Below, piece after piece: positions 24,719 through 34,162 of a stretch of 64,000 nt of DNA. A program made the translations under genes and the position numbers. The notes under the pieces are model-generated. The model searched no databases. It had not been told where the DNA came from and saw nothing but the letters and a program-made list of their open reading frames with translations. Each line of letters begins with the position of its first letter. The first letter of the stretch is position 1. Source of the DNA: Bradyrhizobium sp. AS23.2 (GTDB lineage: Bacteria; Pseudomonadota; Alphaproteobacteria; Rhizobiales; Xanthobacteraceae); contig NZ_LGHM01000034.1 of assembly GCF_001908185.1 (NCBI RefSeq), forward strand, positions 1-64,000, written 5' to 3'.

Positions 24719-24746
24719 AGGCCACTGCAAAAATCAAAACCGGCCA
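24719..24746 (+). repeat. 28-bp direct repeat, copy 2
   Basis: AGGCCACTGCAAAAATCAAA followed by ACCGGCCA, one base different from copy 1 at 23834. The copies bound an interval of about 0.9 kb that contains two small minus-strand genes. Confidence 0.65.
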
Positions 24747-24784
24747 CTGAGGTCGGAAACAGGCCAGTGCCCGGCCCCGCAAAA

Positions 24785-24799
24785 GAACATATTGCGAAC
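24785..24799 (+). promoter_or_regulatory. LexA (SOS) box ahead of recA
   Basis: GAAC-N7-GAAC, the alphaproteobacterial LexA site, lies 93 bases upstream of the recA start. A promoter TTGCGA (24792-24797), 17-base spacer, TACATT (24815-24820) overlaps it, so LexA binding would block the -35 region and hold recA down until DNA damage. Confidence 0.85.
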
Positions 24800-24891
24800 T
24801 TGGAACAAATAGGGTACATTGCTTTTATCGGCCTCCGCCTCGCCAACCGTTTGTCCCTCGCGCGAATCCTCGCCATAAGGAGCACGACCCA

Positions 24892-25980
<1,089 letters not shown>

Positions 25981-26010
25981 GCCTTAATCAGTAGAGTTTT
26001 CGCGAGGAGC

Positions 26011-26060
26011 GGGCGCTGAGGACGTTGAGTTGCCGACGTCTTCAGTGCCCGTTTCTTTTT
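26011..26060 (+). terminator. Rho-independent terminator of recA
   Basis: GGGCGCTGAGGACGT pairs with ACGTCTTCAGTGCCC (two imperfect positions) and is followed by GTTTCTTTTT. It begins 31 bases after the recA stop. Confidence 0.88.
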
Positions 26061-26086
26061 GGGCGATTGTGATCGGGGGGGGGGCG

Positions 26087-27073
26087 ATGAAGCGTTTGAT
26101 TCTGACCAGCTCGTCCGGCTTTGCTCTCGCCAAATCGGGGCTGGCCGAAATTGTCGTTATGTTCTCTTTTCGCTTCCAGTGGGGACCGGTACCCCCACCT
26201 GAAATGCTTGCAGCATATTTTGCGGCGCGTTCGGAGACTCTTCCGCCCGGTGGTCACTGGTCGGACTGGGGCATCCGTTGGCCTCGCGCCATCAGGGACC
26301 GCAAAGATTTATCCTTTGTCGATTTTTGCGAACTGTACGACGTAGTCGAGCTCTGGTTCGACCCGAATCCCGAAGATCAGTTGCAGCTGATCTGGTTGCT
26401 CGATTCCCTCAGCTCTCATTCAGGGACGGCGCAAAAACTCAAATTGCGCCTAGTGACGGACGATCTGATCATGATGAGAGGCGAAGAACTGGGAAAGTCA
26501 GTGTCGCATATTCCCGTCTTTGATGTCACTGCCAGGGAATTCGAGACTGCCGAGACGGCGTGGCAGGCCTATTGTGAACCGACACCGGAAGGCTGCTCCA
26601 ACCTCATCCGCAAGGACCTCAGTGCATTGCCGATGCTGAGGCCGGCTTTGCTCGATCTCTTGGCAGAGCTGCCGTCGCCTTCAACAGGGCTTGGTGCGAC
26701 GGAGATGCGATTTCTGGATATCCTCGCAAGAGGATTTAGGGGCACAGGCGCCTTGTTTCACTTGCGCTCGCTTCGGGACACGCGTGCGTTTGGAGAAATT
26801 GAGCTGGGATGGTTGCTTGACGGGCTGGCCCAAGGTCCCAGACCTGTGGTGGCAGGACTGGACGACGAGTTGCGCACGATCGACCGCCAGAATCACAGGG
26901 ATCGGCACGCCGCATATCTACGCAGCCGGTTGTCGTTGACCGAGTTCGGGAAGGCTGTCCTGGCCCACCAGGAGGATTTCAGCCGCTACAATCCCATCGA
27001 TCGCTGGTGGGGTGGCACGCGGCTCACCAACGATCGGCTGTGGCGCTACGGTCCTGTTTTGATGAAACCTTGA
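26087..27073 (+). CDS. DUF1835-family protein, paralogue 1 of 3
   Basis: 328 residues from ATG 26087. The N-terminal DUF1835 part (MKRLILTSSSGFALAKSG, and VVELWFDPNPEDQLQLIWLL) is followed by a DUF3658-like part with LSALPMLRPALLDLLAELPS and the tail FSRYNPIDRWWGGTRLTNDRLW. An in-frame start at 26030 lies inside the recA terminator and is rejected. A run of ten G (26075-26084) ends two bases before the ATG and forms the ribosome site. The biochemical role of the family is unknown. Confidence 0.85.
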   Translation: MKRLILTSSSGFALAKSGLAEIVVMFSFRFQWGPVPPPEMLAAYFAARSETLPPGGHWSDWGIRWPRAIRDRKDLSFVDFCELYDVVELWFDPNPEDQLQLIWLLDSLSSHSGTAQKLKLRLVTDDLIMMRGEELGKSVSHIPVFDVTAREFETAETAWQAYCEPTPEGCSNLIRKDLSALPMLRPALLDLLAELPSPSTGLGATEMRFLDILARGFRGTGALFHLRSLRDTRAFGEIELGWLLDGLAQGPRPVVAGLDDELRTIDRQNHRDRHAAYLRSRLSLTEFGKAVLAHQEDFSRYNPIDRWWGGTRLTNDRLWRYGPVLMKP

Positions 27074-27085
27074 GGCTACGCAAGC

Positions 27086-28084
27086 ATGACGCGGCTCATT
27101 GTGAAAACAGACGCGTCATCCGCCGGCGCACTTCAACGCGCCGGCCTTGCCGATCTCGTGATTGCGATCGAGCGCCGGCTAGTCTGGGCGCCGTTGCCGT
27201 CCGATGCGGAGATTGAGGCATTCTTCGCGCCGCGTACGACCCAGCCATCCGGTCTTCACTGGCTGGACGATACGCCGTCCTGGCGCCTGGAAGAGTCGGG
27301 AGCGAAGGGGCGCGGATTAATCGCCCTGTCTGCAGAACATGACTCGGTCGAGCTATGGATGGGGCCCGAGCCGAATGCGCAATTGATTTTGCTCTGGCTG
27401 CTCGACCATTGTAGCAGCGAGAGCGTGGCGGCTTCCAAAACCGTGATGCGTCACCTCGACATTGCCGTTGGCGACGCCGATCCAGAACAACTTGCGAAGC
27501 TAAGCCCGTCTGCCGTCACACTCACACAAAATTACCTTGAACTGGCCGGTCGTGCGTGGCGGGCCTATCGCGCGCCGACGCCGCAGAGCTGGCTCGACCT
27601 CCTCAAAGCGGATTTGAATTGGCTGCCGCGGCTCGGTCAATGCGCTGTGGACCTCCTCGAAGAGCTTCCGCGCGTCATCACCGGTCTTGGAACCACGGAA
27701 ACGCGGATATTGGAGCTGATCGCGCCGGGCAACGTGCAACCCTTTGACGTCTTCCCGGGACATCAGAAGCGCAATGAACGACGCGTTTTCGATTACTGGG
27801 AGGTAGGTGCGCTGCTTGACGGACTCGCGCGATGTCCGGTGCCGGCCGTATCGGGGCTGGAGGAGGGGCCATTCTCGCTCGACTTGCATAACGATGCCCT
27901 CCGTCATGCACGATACAAGCGATCCCGATTGCCGCTCACTGAACTCGGGAAAGCGGCTCTGGCAGGAGAAGCGGATTTCCATCGCCACAACCCGATCCAC
28001 CGCTGGTGGGGCGGTACTGAACCGACCGGCGAACGGCTCTGGCGTTGGGATCGCGAAAGCCGCTTATTGGTCGCGCCTGCCTAA
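27086..28084 (+). CDS. DUF1835-family protein, paralogue 2 of 3
   Basis: 332 residues, same two-part architecture: LIVKTDASSAGALQRAGLADL, then SVELWMGPEPNAQLILLWLLD and the closing FHRHNPIHRWWGGTEPTGERLWRWD. It starts 12 bases after paralogue 1 and is therefore in one operon with it. The RWWGGT ending is shared by all three copies. Function unknown. Confidence 0.88.
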   Translation: MTRLIVKTDASSAGALQRAGLADLVIAIERRLVWAPLPSDAEIEAFFAPRTTQPSGLHWLDDTPSWRLEESGAKGRGLIALSAEHDSVELWMGPEPNAQLILLWLLDHCSSESVAASKTVMRHLDIAVGDADPEQLAKLSPSAVTLTQNYLELAGRAWRAYRAPTPQSWLDLLKADLNWLPRLGQCAVDLLEELPRVITGLGTTETRILELIAPGNVQPFDVFPGHQKRNERRVFDYWEVGALLDGLARCPVPAVSGLEEGPFSLDLHNDALRHARYKRSRLPLTELGKAALAGEADFHRHNPIHRWWGGTEPTGERLWRWDRESRLLVAPA

Positions 28085-28141
28085 TGCATGCATATTGCTC
28101 GACATGTTCTCGTATTGCGTATCCAACTTTGAGAGGCGACC

Positions 28142-29124
28142 GTGTCACATTTGATTTTGGCCACGAACGATCTCGCGGCAAACACGCTTCGCCAGTCAGG
28201 TGCGGCGAACATCGCGCTCGGGTTCTATCTACGCTTCGTCTCGGGGAAATTGCCCTCCGAGGAGCAACTTTTGATGGGGCTGGAGCGGCGATCGGCAAAG
28301 CACTGCAATCCAGGCGATCATTGGCTCGACGACGTTTGTCGCGGCTCGCTGGACGGTTTCGGCACGCGCGATATCGGTTTCTTCGAGCTATGTGCGAAGT
28401 TCGACTCGATCGAAGTGTGGGTCGACCCCCTGCCCAACGATCAGCTCGTGCTCGTCTGGCTGCTCGACCTGCTTCGCCCCTACAAGGAGATCACGACGAA
28501 GCTGAGCCTGGTGCACACGGATGACGCCGTTTGGAAGTACCACCCGGATGCTGCGGCCAAATGGAAATTGCCCGTGTTCAAGGTCACGGACAGTCACTTG
28601 ACGATGGCTGGACACGCCTGGCGTGCTTGGCGCGCGCCGGCGCCCGAGCCCTGCTTCGACCTGCTCACGAAGGATCTGACCATGCTGCCTCGGCTACGGT
28701 CGGGCCTTATCACCATGTTCGAAGAGTTGCCTGATGTGAAAACGGGGCTCGGCGAAAACGAGATGGGTATGCTGGGGTGGATCGAGGACGAAGGTACAGA
28801 ACCGCAGGAGGTGCTTCGTGCGGCCGAATTCCGCGGGGTGTACGACGAGCGGGAAGCCGATGTTCTGCTCTATTCGCTCGGGCATTGTGAGGCTCCTGCA
28901 TTCGTTGAACTTGGCGGGGGAGCGCTACACGCGGACGAGGAGCGGCGTCCTGATCAATACGGGGGCGGGCGGCTCGCGCTTACCGAACTGGACGCGCCAT
29001 TATGGCCGGCGAAGATGACTTCTCCCGGCATAACCCGATCCATCGCTGGTGGGGTGGGACTGAATTGACCAACGAACGGCTGTGGCGTTGGGACCCACGA
29101 AGCCGTTTGCTGGTGGCGCCTTAA
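28142..29124 (+). CDS. DUF1835-family protein, paralogue 3 of 3, frameshifted near its end
   Basis: From GTG 28142 the frame follows the family (SIEVWVDPLPNDQLVLVWLLD, LPRLRSGLITMFEELPD) to about residue 283. There one base is missing in GAACTGGACGCG (near 28990). The remaining bases in the next frame encode the expected tail AIMAGEDDFSRHNPIHRWWG and RLWRWDPRSRLLVAP, ending at TAA 29124; uncorrected, translation runs out of frame to 29068. So either a single-base deletion or a read error has cost this copy its RWWGGT end. Confidence 0.8.
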
Positions 29125-29133
29125 GTCGGGACG

Positions 29134-29257
29134 GTAGGGTGGGCAAAGGCGCGCAAGCGCCGTGCCCACCATGTTTCAACGCGCACGAGGGCGGTGGGCA
29201 CGCGCAGCCTGTCATCGGGCGCGCATTCGCGCGACCCGTTGGCTTTGCCCACCCTAC
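29134..29257. repeat. Palindromic intergenic repeat R1, copy 1
   Basis: GTAGGGTGGGCAAAGG at the left end is matched by TTGCCCACCCTAC at the right, with an internal GTGCCCACC/GGTGGGCAC pair. A second copy of the family is at 42524-42650. It lies between the DUF1835 operon and the convergent gcvP end and may serve both as a terminator. Confidence 0.75.
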
Positions 29258-29264
29258 AAATCCG

Positions 29265-32147
29265 TCACTCCGCGGCTTCCGCGTAGTCGCTCACCGGCGG
29301 GCAGGAGCACACCAGATTGCGATCGCCATAGACATTGTCGACGCGGCCCACAGGGCACCAGTATTTGTCGGTGCGCGAGGTGCCCGCGGGGAAGCAGCCC
29401 TCGGCACGGGTGTAGGCGCGATTCCAGCCGTCATCCGCGATATCGTGGACCGTGTGCGGGGCGTTGCGCAGCGGCGATGCCTCGATCTTGAAGCGGCCGG
29501 CCTCGACCTCGGCGATCTCCTTCCGGATGGCGATCATCGCGTCGCAGAAGCGGTCCAGCTCCGCCTTCGATTCCGATTCGGTCGGCTCGACCATCAGCGT
29601 GCCCGGCACCGGGAAGCTCATGGTCGGGGCGTGGAAGCCGTAATCGATCAGGCGCTTTGCGATGTCGTCCACGGTGACGCCGGAAGTAGTCTTCAGCGGC
29701 CGCGGGTCGACGATGCACTCATGCGCGACGCGTCCCCTGGCGTTCTTGTAGAGCACCGGGAAATGCGCATCCAACCGCGCCGCGACGTAGTTGGCGTTGA
29801 GGATCGCGATTTCGGTGGCGCGCTTCAGCCCTTCACCGCCCATCATCAAAATGTAGATGTAGGAGATGGTCAGGATCGAGGCCGAACCGAACGGCGCGGC
29901 CGAGACCGGGCCGACCGGTGCATCCGCTCGCGTCGCGCGATGGCGATTTTCAGGATGACTTGGCAGGAACGGCGCGAGATGCGCCTTGACGCCGATCGGG
30001 CCCATGCCGGGGCCGCCGCCGCCATGCGGGATGCAGAAGGTCTTGTGCAGATTGAGGTGGCTGACGTCGGCGCCGTAGTCGCCCGGCCGGGACAGGCCGA
30101 CCTGCGCGTTGAGATTGGCGCCATCGAGATAGACCTGGCCGCCATGGTCATGCACGATGTCGCAGATCTCGCGGATGTGCTCCTCGAACACGCCATGCGT
30201 CGAGGGATAGGTGATCATGACAGCGGCGAGGTCGTTCGAATGCTTCTCCGCCTTGGCGCGAAGATCGTTGACGTCGGCGTCGCCGTTCTTCTCGCAGGCG
30301 ACCACCACCACGTCCATGCCGACCATCGCGGCCGAGGCCGGATTGGTGCCGTGGGCGGAGGAGGGGATCAGGCAGATCTTGCGATGCGACTGTCCGCGCG
30401 CGGCATGATAGGCGCGGATCGCGAGCAGGCCCGCGTACTCGCCTTGCGCGCCGGAATTCGGCTGCAGCGAGATCGCGTCATAGCCGGTGATGTCGCACAA
30501 CCACTTTTCGAGCTGCGCGAACAGCGCGTGATAGCCAGCGGCCTGCTCGCGCGGGGCGAACGGGTGCAGGTTCGCAAACTCCGGCCAGGTCAGCGGCATC
30601 ATCTCGGTGGTCGCGTTCAGCTTCATCGTGCAGGAGCCGAGCGGGATCATCGCACGGTCAAGCGCGAGGTCGCGATCGCTGAGCTTGCGCATGTAGCGCA
30701 GCATCTCGGTCTCCGAGCGATGCGCGTGGAAGACCGGATGGGTGAGGAACGCGGTGGTGCGCTTCAAGCCGTCCGGCAGCGCCTCGCGCGTCGAGGCGTC
30801 GATCTCGGCATAGGCGAGCTGGCCGCCGAAGGCGCGCCAGACTGCTTCCACCGTCGCTTGTGTCGTGGTCTCGTCGAGCGCGATGCGCAAGCTGCCATCG
30901 CCAACGCCAAGATTGATCTTCTCGGCGGCCGCGCGTGCGACGATCTCGGCACGCTTCGTGCCGGCGTCCACGCTGAGCGTGTCGAAGAAGCTGTCGGACT
31001 GCGGCGCAAAGCCGAGCTTGCGCAGGCCGGCGGCGAGCACGGTGGTGCGGCGATGCACATTGCGCGCGATCTGCGCCAGCCCTTCGGGGCCGTGATAGAC
31101 CGCGTACATCGAGGCGATCACGGCGAGCAGCACCTGCGCCGTGCAGATGTTGGAGGTCGCCTTCTCGCGGCGGATGTGCTGCTCGCGGGTCTGGAGCGCA
31201 AGGCGATAGGCCGGCGCGCCGCGCGAGTCGACGGAGAGGCCGACGATGCGACCGGGCAGCGAGCGCTTCAGCGCATCGCGCACCGCCATATAGGCCGCGT
31301 GCGGGCCGCCATAGCCCATCGGCACGCCGAAACGCTGGGCGGAGCCGATGGCGATGTCCGCGCCAAGCTCGCCGGGCGAGGCGAGCAGCGTCAGTGCCAA
31401 GAGATCGGCGGCAATGATCGCGAGCGCGCCCTTGGCGCGCAGGGTCGCGATCGCGGGCCTGAGGTCGCGCACGGCGCCCGAACTGCCCGGATATTGCAGC
31501 AGCGCACCGAGCACATCCGTCTTGTCGAGATCGGCGAGGGGATCGCCGACGATCAGGTTCCAGCCCAGCGGCTCGGCGCGGGTGCGCATCACGGCGAGCG
31601 TTTGCGGATGCACGTCCTTGTCGACGAAGAAGGCTTTCGCTTTCACTTGCGAGTGCCGCTCCGCAAGCGCCATGGCCTCGGCCGCCGCGGTCGCCTCATC
31701 GAGCAGCGAGGCGTTGGCGACGTCGAGCCCGGTGAGGTCGCAGATCATGGTCTGGAAGTTGAACAGCGCCTCCAGCCGGCCCTGGCTGATCTCGGGCTGG
31801 TAGGGGGTGTAGGCCGTGTACCAGGCCGGGTTCTCCAGAATGTTGCGCTGGATTACCGCGGGCAGGATCGTCCCGGAATAGCCTTGGCCGATCAGCGAGG
31901 TGAAGACCTTATTCTGGGCGGCGAGCTCGCTCATGTGCGCGATCGCCTCGGTCTCGCTCAGCGGCTTGCCGAGATCGAGCGGGGATGCCTGCCGGATCGA
32001 GGCAGGCAGCGTTTCTGCGATCAGCGCATCAACGCTCTTGGCGCTGACGGTCTCCAACATTGCGGTGACGTCGCGCGCCGACGGGCCGATGTGGCGGCGA
32101 GCGAAATTGGCGGCGGTCTCGCCGCTGGATTTGCGGTGCGCGGTCAT
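29265..32147 (-). CDS. gcvP: Glycine dehydrogenase (decarboxylating), P-protein
   Basis: 960 residues from ATG 32147, which has GGAG six bases upstream; an ATG at 32159 is possible. P-protein decarboxylates glycine on pyridoxal phosphate and loads the aminomethyl group on GcvH. The N-terminal half has [12 protein letters not shown] and the C-terminal half the PLP site region ([20 protein letters not shown], with the lysine in HKTF). It begins 19 bases after gcvH in the order gcvT-gcvH-gcvP, all downstream of the glycine riboswitch. The end YAEAAE is intact. Confidence 0.97.
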   Translation of the reverse strand: MTAHRKSSGETAANFARRHIGPSARDVTAMLETVSAKSVDALIAETLPASIRQASPLDLGKPLSETEAIAHMSELAAQNKVFTSLIGQGYSGTILPAVIQRNILENPAWYTAYTPYQPEISQGRLEALFNFQTMICDLTGLDVANASLLDEATAAAEAMALAERHSQVKAKAFFVDKDVHPQTLAVMRTRAEPLGWNLIVGDPLADLDKTDVLGALLQYPGSSGAVRDLRPAIATLRAKGALAIIAADLLALTLLASPGELGADIAIGSAQRFGVPMGYGGPHAAYMAVRDALKRSLPGRIVGLSVDSRGAPAYRLALQTREQHIRREKATSNICTAQVLLAVIASMYAVYHGPEGLAQIARNVHRRTTVLAAGLRKLGFAPQSDSFFDTLSVDAGTKRAEIVARAAAEKINLGVGDGSLRIALDETTTQATVEAVWRAFGGQLAYAEIDASTREALPDGLKRTTAFLTHPVFHAHRSETEMLRYMRKLSDRDLALDRAMIPLGSCTMKLNATTEMMPLTWPEFANLHPFAPREQAAGYHALFAQLEKWLCDITGYDAISLQPNSGAQGEYAGLLAIRAYHAARGQSHRKICLIPSSAHGTNPASAAMVGMDVVVVACEKNGDADVNDLRAKAEKHSNDLAAVMITYPSTHGVFEEHIREICDIVHDHGGQVYLDGANLNAQVGLSRPGDYGADVSHLNLHKTFCIPHGGGGPGMGPIGVKAHLAPFLPSHPENRHRATRADAPVGPVSAAPFGSASILTISYIYILMMGGEGLKRATEIAILNANYVAARLDAHFPVLYKNARGRVAHECIVDPRPLKTTSGVTVDDIAKRLIDYGFHAPTMSFPVPGTLMVEPTESESKAELDRFCDAMIAIRKEIAEVEAGRFKIEASPLRNAPHTVHDIADDGWNRAYTRAEGCFPAGTSRTDKYWCPVGRVDNVYGDRNLVCSCPPVSDYAEAAE

Positions 32148-32166
32148 CGCTTGCTCCATCGTCTTT

Positions 32167-32535
32167 CTAAGCCGTGTGGGCCTTGTAGGCGGCTTCATCC
32201 ATGAGGCCACCGAGCTCGCTCTTGTCAGCAATCTTGATCTTGAAGAACCAGGCCGCGCCTTGCGCATCCGAGTTCACCAGCGCCGGCTCGGCGGCGAGCG
32301 CTTCATTGGTCTCGAGCACTTCGCCTGATATCGGCGCATAGACGTCGGAGGCGGCCTTCACCGATTCCACGACGGCGGCGGCCTCGGTCTTCTTCAGCGT
32401 GCGGCCGACCTTGGGCAGTTCGACGAACACGACGTCGCCGAGTTGCTGCTGGGCGTAGTCGGTGATGCCGACGGTGGCGACGTCGCCGTCGATGGCCAGC
32501 CATTCATGGTCGGAGGTGTACAGGGTCGTGGTCAT
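32167..32535 (-). CDS. gcvH: Glycine cleavage system H protein
   Basis: 122 residues, with the lipoyl-lysine motif [18 protein letters not shown] (lysine in ESVKAA) and [16 protein letters not shown] upstream of it. The lipoyl arm carries the aminomethyl group between GcvP, GcvT and dihydrolipoamide dehydrogenase. It lies ten bases after gcvT. Confidence 0.97.
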   Translation of the reverse strand: MTTTLYTSDHEWLAIDGDVATVGITDYAQQQLGDVVFVELPKVGRTLKKTEAAAVVESVKAASDVYAPISGEVLETNEALAAEPALVNSDAQGAAWFFKIKIADKSELGGLMDEAAYKAHTA

Positions 32536-32545
32536 TCACAGATCC

Positions 32546-33694
32546 TCAGCGTTTGTAGGTGTTTTTCACGAAGGGCATGGCGGCGACCGTGAGCGGCAGC
32601 CGCTGGCCGCGCACCTCGGCGAAGAGTTTTGTGTCGAGCGCGCTCAGGGCGGTGGGCACATAGCCCATCGCGACGGGCGCATTCAGGCTCGGGCCGAAAC
32701 CGCCCGAGGTGACCTTTCCGACCGGTTCGCCAGAAGTTTCATCCGCAAACAGCAGCGCGCCCTCGCGCACCGGTGCGCGGCCTTCAGTGCGCAGGCCGAC
32801 GCGGCGGCGGGCCGCGCCCTGATCGAAATGGGCGAGAAGTTTCTCAGCGCCGGGAAAGCCGCCGGTGCGGGCGCCGCCGGTGCGGCGGCTCTTCTGCACC
32901 GACCATTCCAGCGCGGCCTCGACCGCCGTGGTCGTGGTGTCGATGTCGTGGCCGTAGAGGCAGAGCCCGGCCTCGAGCCGCAGGCTGTCGCGGGCGCCAA
33001 GGCCGATCGGCAGCACGTCGGGATTTTCAAGAAGCGTCTTGGCGAGGCGTTCGGCATCCGCAGCGGGGACTGAAATCTCGAACCCGTCCTCGCCGGTGTA
33101 ACCGGAGCGCGAGACGAAGCAGTCGAGGCCGGCAACCTTGTGCGGGCCGGCGTCCATGAACTTCATGGAAGGCGCCTCTGCACAAAGTTTCGCCAGCGCG
33201 GCTTCGGCCTTCGGCCCCTGCAGCGCTATCAGCGCGCGGTCAGCGAGCGAATCGATGATGCAGTCGTCCGAGAGATGCGCGCGCAGATGCGCCTCGTCCT
33301 CGGCCTTGCAGGCGGCGTTGACGACCAGGAACAGGTGATCGCCGAAATTGGCGACCATCAGGTCGTCCAGGATGCCGCCATCGGCGTTGGTGAACTGGGC
33401 GTAGCGCTGCCGTCCCGGCGCAATCGCCACGATATCCTGCGGCACCAGCCGCTCCAGCGCACGGGCGGCGTCCTCAACCTTGCCGGATTTCGGCCGCAAG
33501 CGAAGCTGGCCCATATGGGAGACATCGAACAGGCCGGCTTTGCTGCGGGTATGGAGGTGCTCCTTGAGGACCCCGGCCGGATATTGCACCGGCATGTCAT
33601 AGCCCGCGAACGGCACCATCTTGCCGCCGAGCGACACATGAAGGTCGTAGAGGGGGGTACGTCGGAGAGAATCTTGGTTGTCGCGCGCTAGCAT
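32546..33694 (-). CDS. gcvT: Aminomethyltransferase, T-protein
   Basis: 382 residues from ATG 33694 (MLARDNQDSLRRTPLYDLH). The folate-binding GcvT core includes GYDMPVQYPAGVLKEH, the conserved FDVSHMGQL motif and YTGEDGFEISVP. It releases ammonia and passes a one-carbon unit to tetrahydrofolate. A longer frame to 33757 overlaps the riboswitch expression platform and is rejected. It is the first gene of the gcv operon. Confidence 0.96.
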   Translation of the reverse strand: MLARDNQDSLRRTPLYDLHVSLGGKMVPFAGYDMPVQYPAGVLKEHLHTRSKAGLFDVSHMGQLRLRPKSGKVEDAARALERLVPQDIVAIAPGRQRYAQFTNADGGILDDLMVANFGDHLFLVVNAACKAEDEAHLRAHLSDDCIIDSLADRALIALQGPKAEAALAKLCAEAPSMKFMDAGPHKVAGLDCFVSRSGYTGEDGFEISVPAADAERLAKTLLENPDVLPIGLGARDSLRLEAGLCLYGHDIDTTTTAVEAALEWSVQKSRRTGGARTGGFPGAEKLLAHFDQGAARRRVGLRTEGRAPVREGALLFADETSGEPVGKVTSGGFGPSLNAPVAMGYVPTALSALDTKLFAEVRGQRLPLTVAAMPFVKNTYKR

Positions 33695-33744
33695 CACGGG
33701 GGGCCCTCGGCGGTTCCCCGGGGACGATTCCCCTGAGGACACCA

Positions 33745-33925
33745 ATCGAAGCCCCATCTGTCGCTGTGCCTGAGAGTATTATCCCGTCGGCGGACGCCAT
33801 CCGGACCTAAGCCCGTCGGCGCCTCTTTCCAGATGCTGTCAAAGCCACGCGGTCCTTTTGCCTGAGAGTTTCCGGGGCGGTTGCTCCTTCGGCGCCGGCA
33901 GTGAAGCCGGTCTCTCCCGACGTGG
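33745..33925 (-). promoter_or_regulatory. Tandem glycine riboswitch upstream of gcvT
   Basis: Read on the minus strand, two glycine-aptamer cores follow each other. The first has GGGAGAGACC, the CGAAGGAGCAACCGCCCC core and AAACTCTCAGGCAAAAGGACC. The second ends AATACTCTCAGGCACAGCGACAG. This is the usual tandem layout, 50-230 bases ahead of the gcvT start, and should turn the operon on when glycine is plentiful. A possible -35 (TTGACA) lies at 33973-33968 on the minus strand. Confidence 0.95.
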
Positions 33926-34162
33926 CCGTACGATAGAGATAGGTACAGACCACAGCCCGGCCAAGCCTGTCAACGCGGCTTCTGTGCCTTTCAACGGGAT
34001 TGAGCGCCTGCGGCAACCCACTGATCTGCTTGCACATCTCCTTGCACAGTTTCTGGACAGTGAAGCTGGCCTTGTCTAAAAGCGCTTTGGCCCGCAGATA
34101 TCAGCCTAAATCACAGGTTTTGATGGCCTTTGGCGGGTCCAAGCACACCCGATTGGATGAAC

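Noticed and set aside
29082..32204. Very long plus-strand open frame (1040 codons) opposite gcvP
   Set aside because: It is a mirror of the GC-rich gcvP codons, is rich in Arg/His/Asp/Gly without domain features, and gcvP on the other strand is unmistakable.
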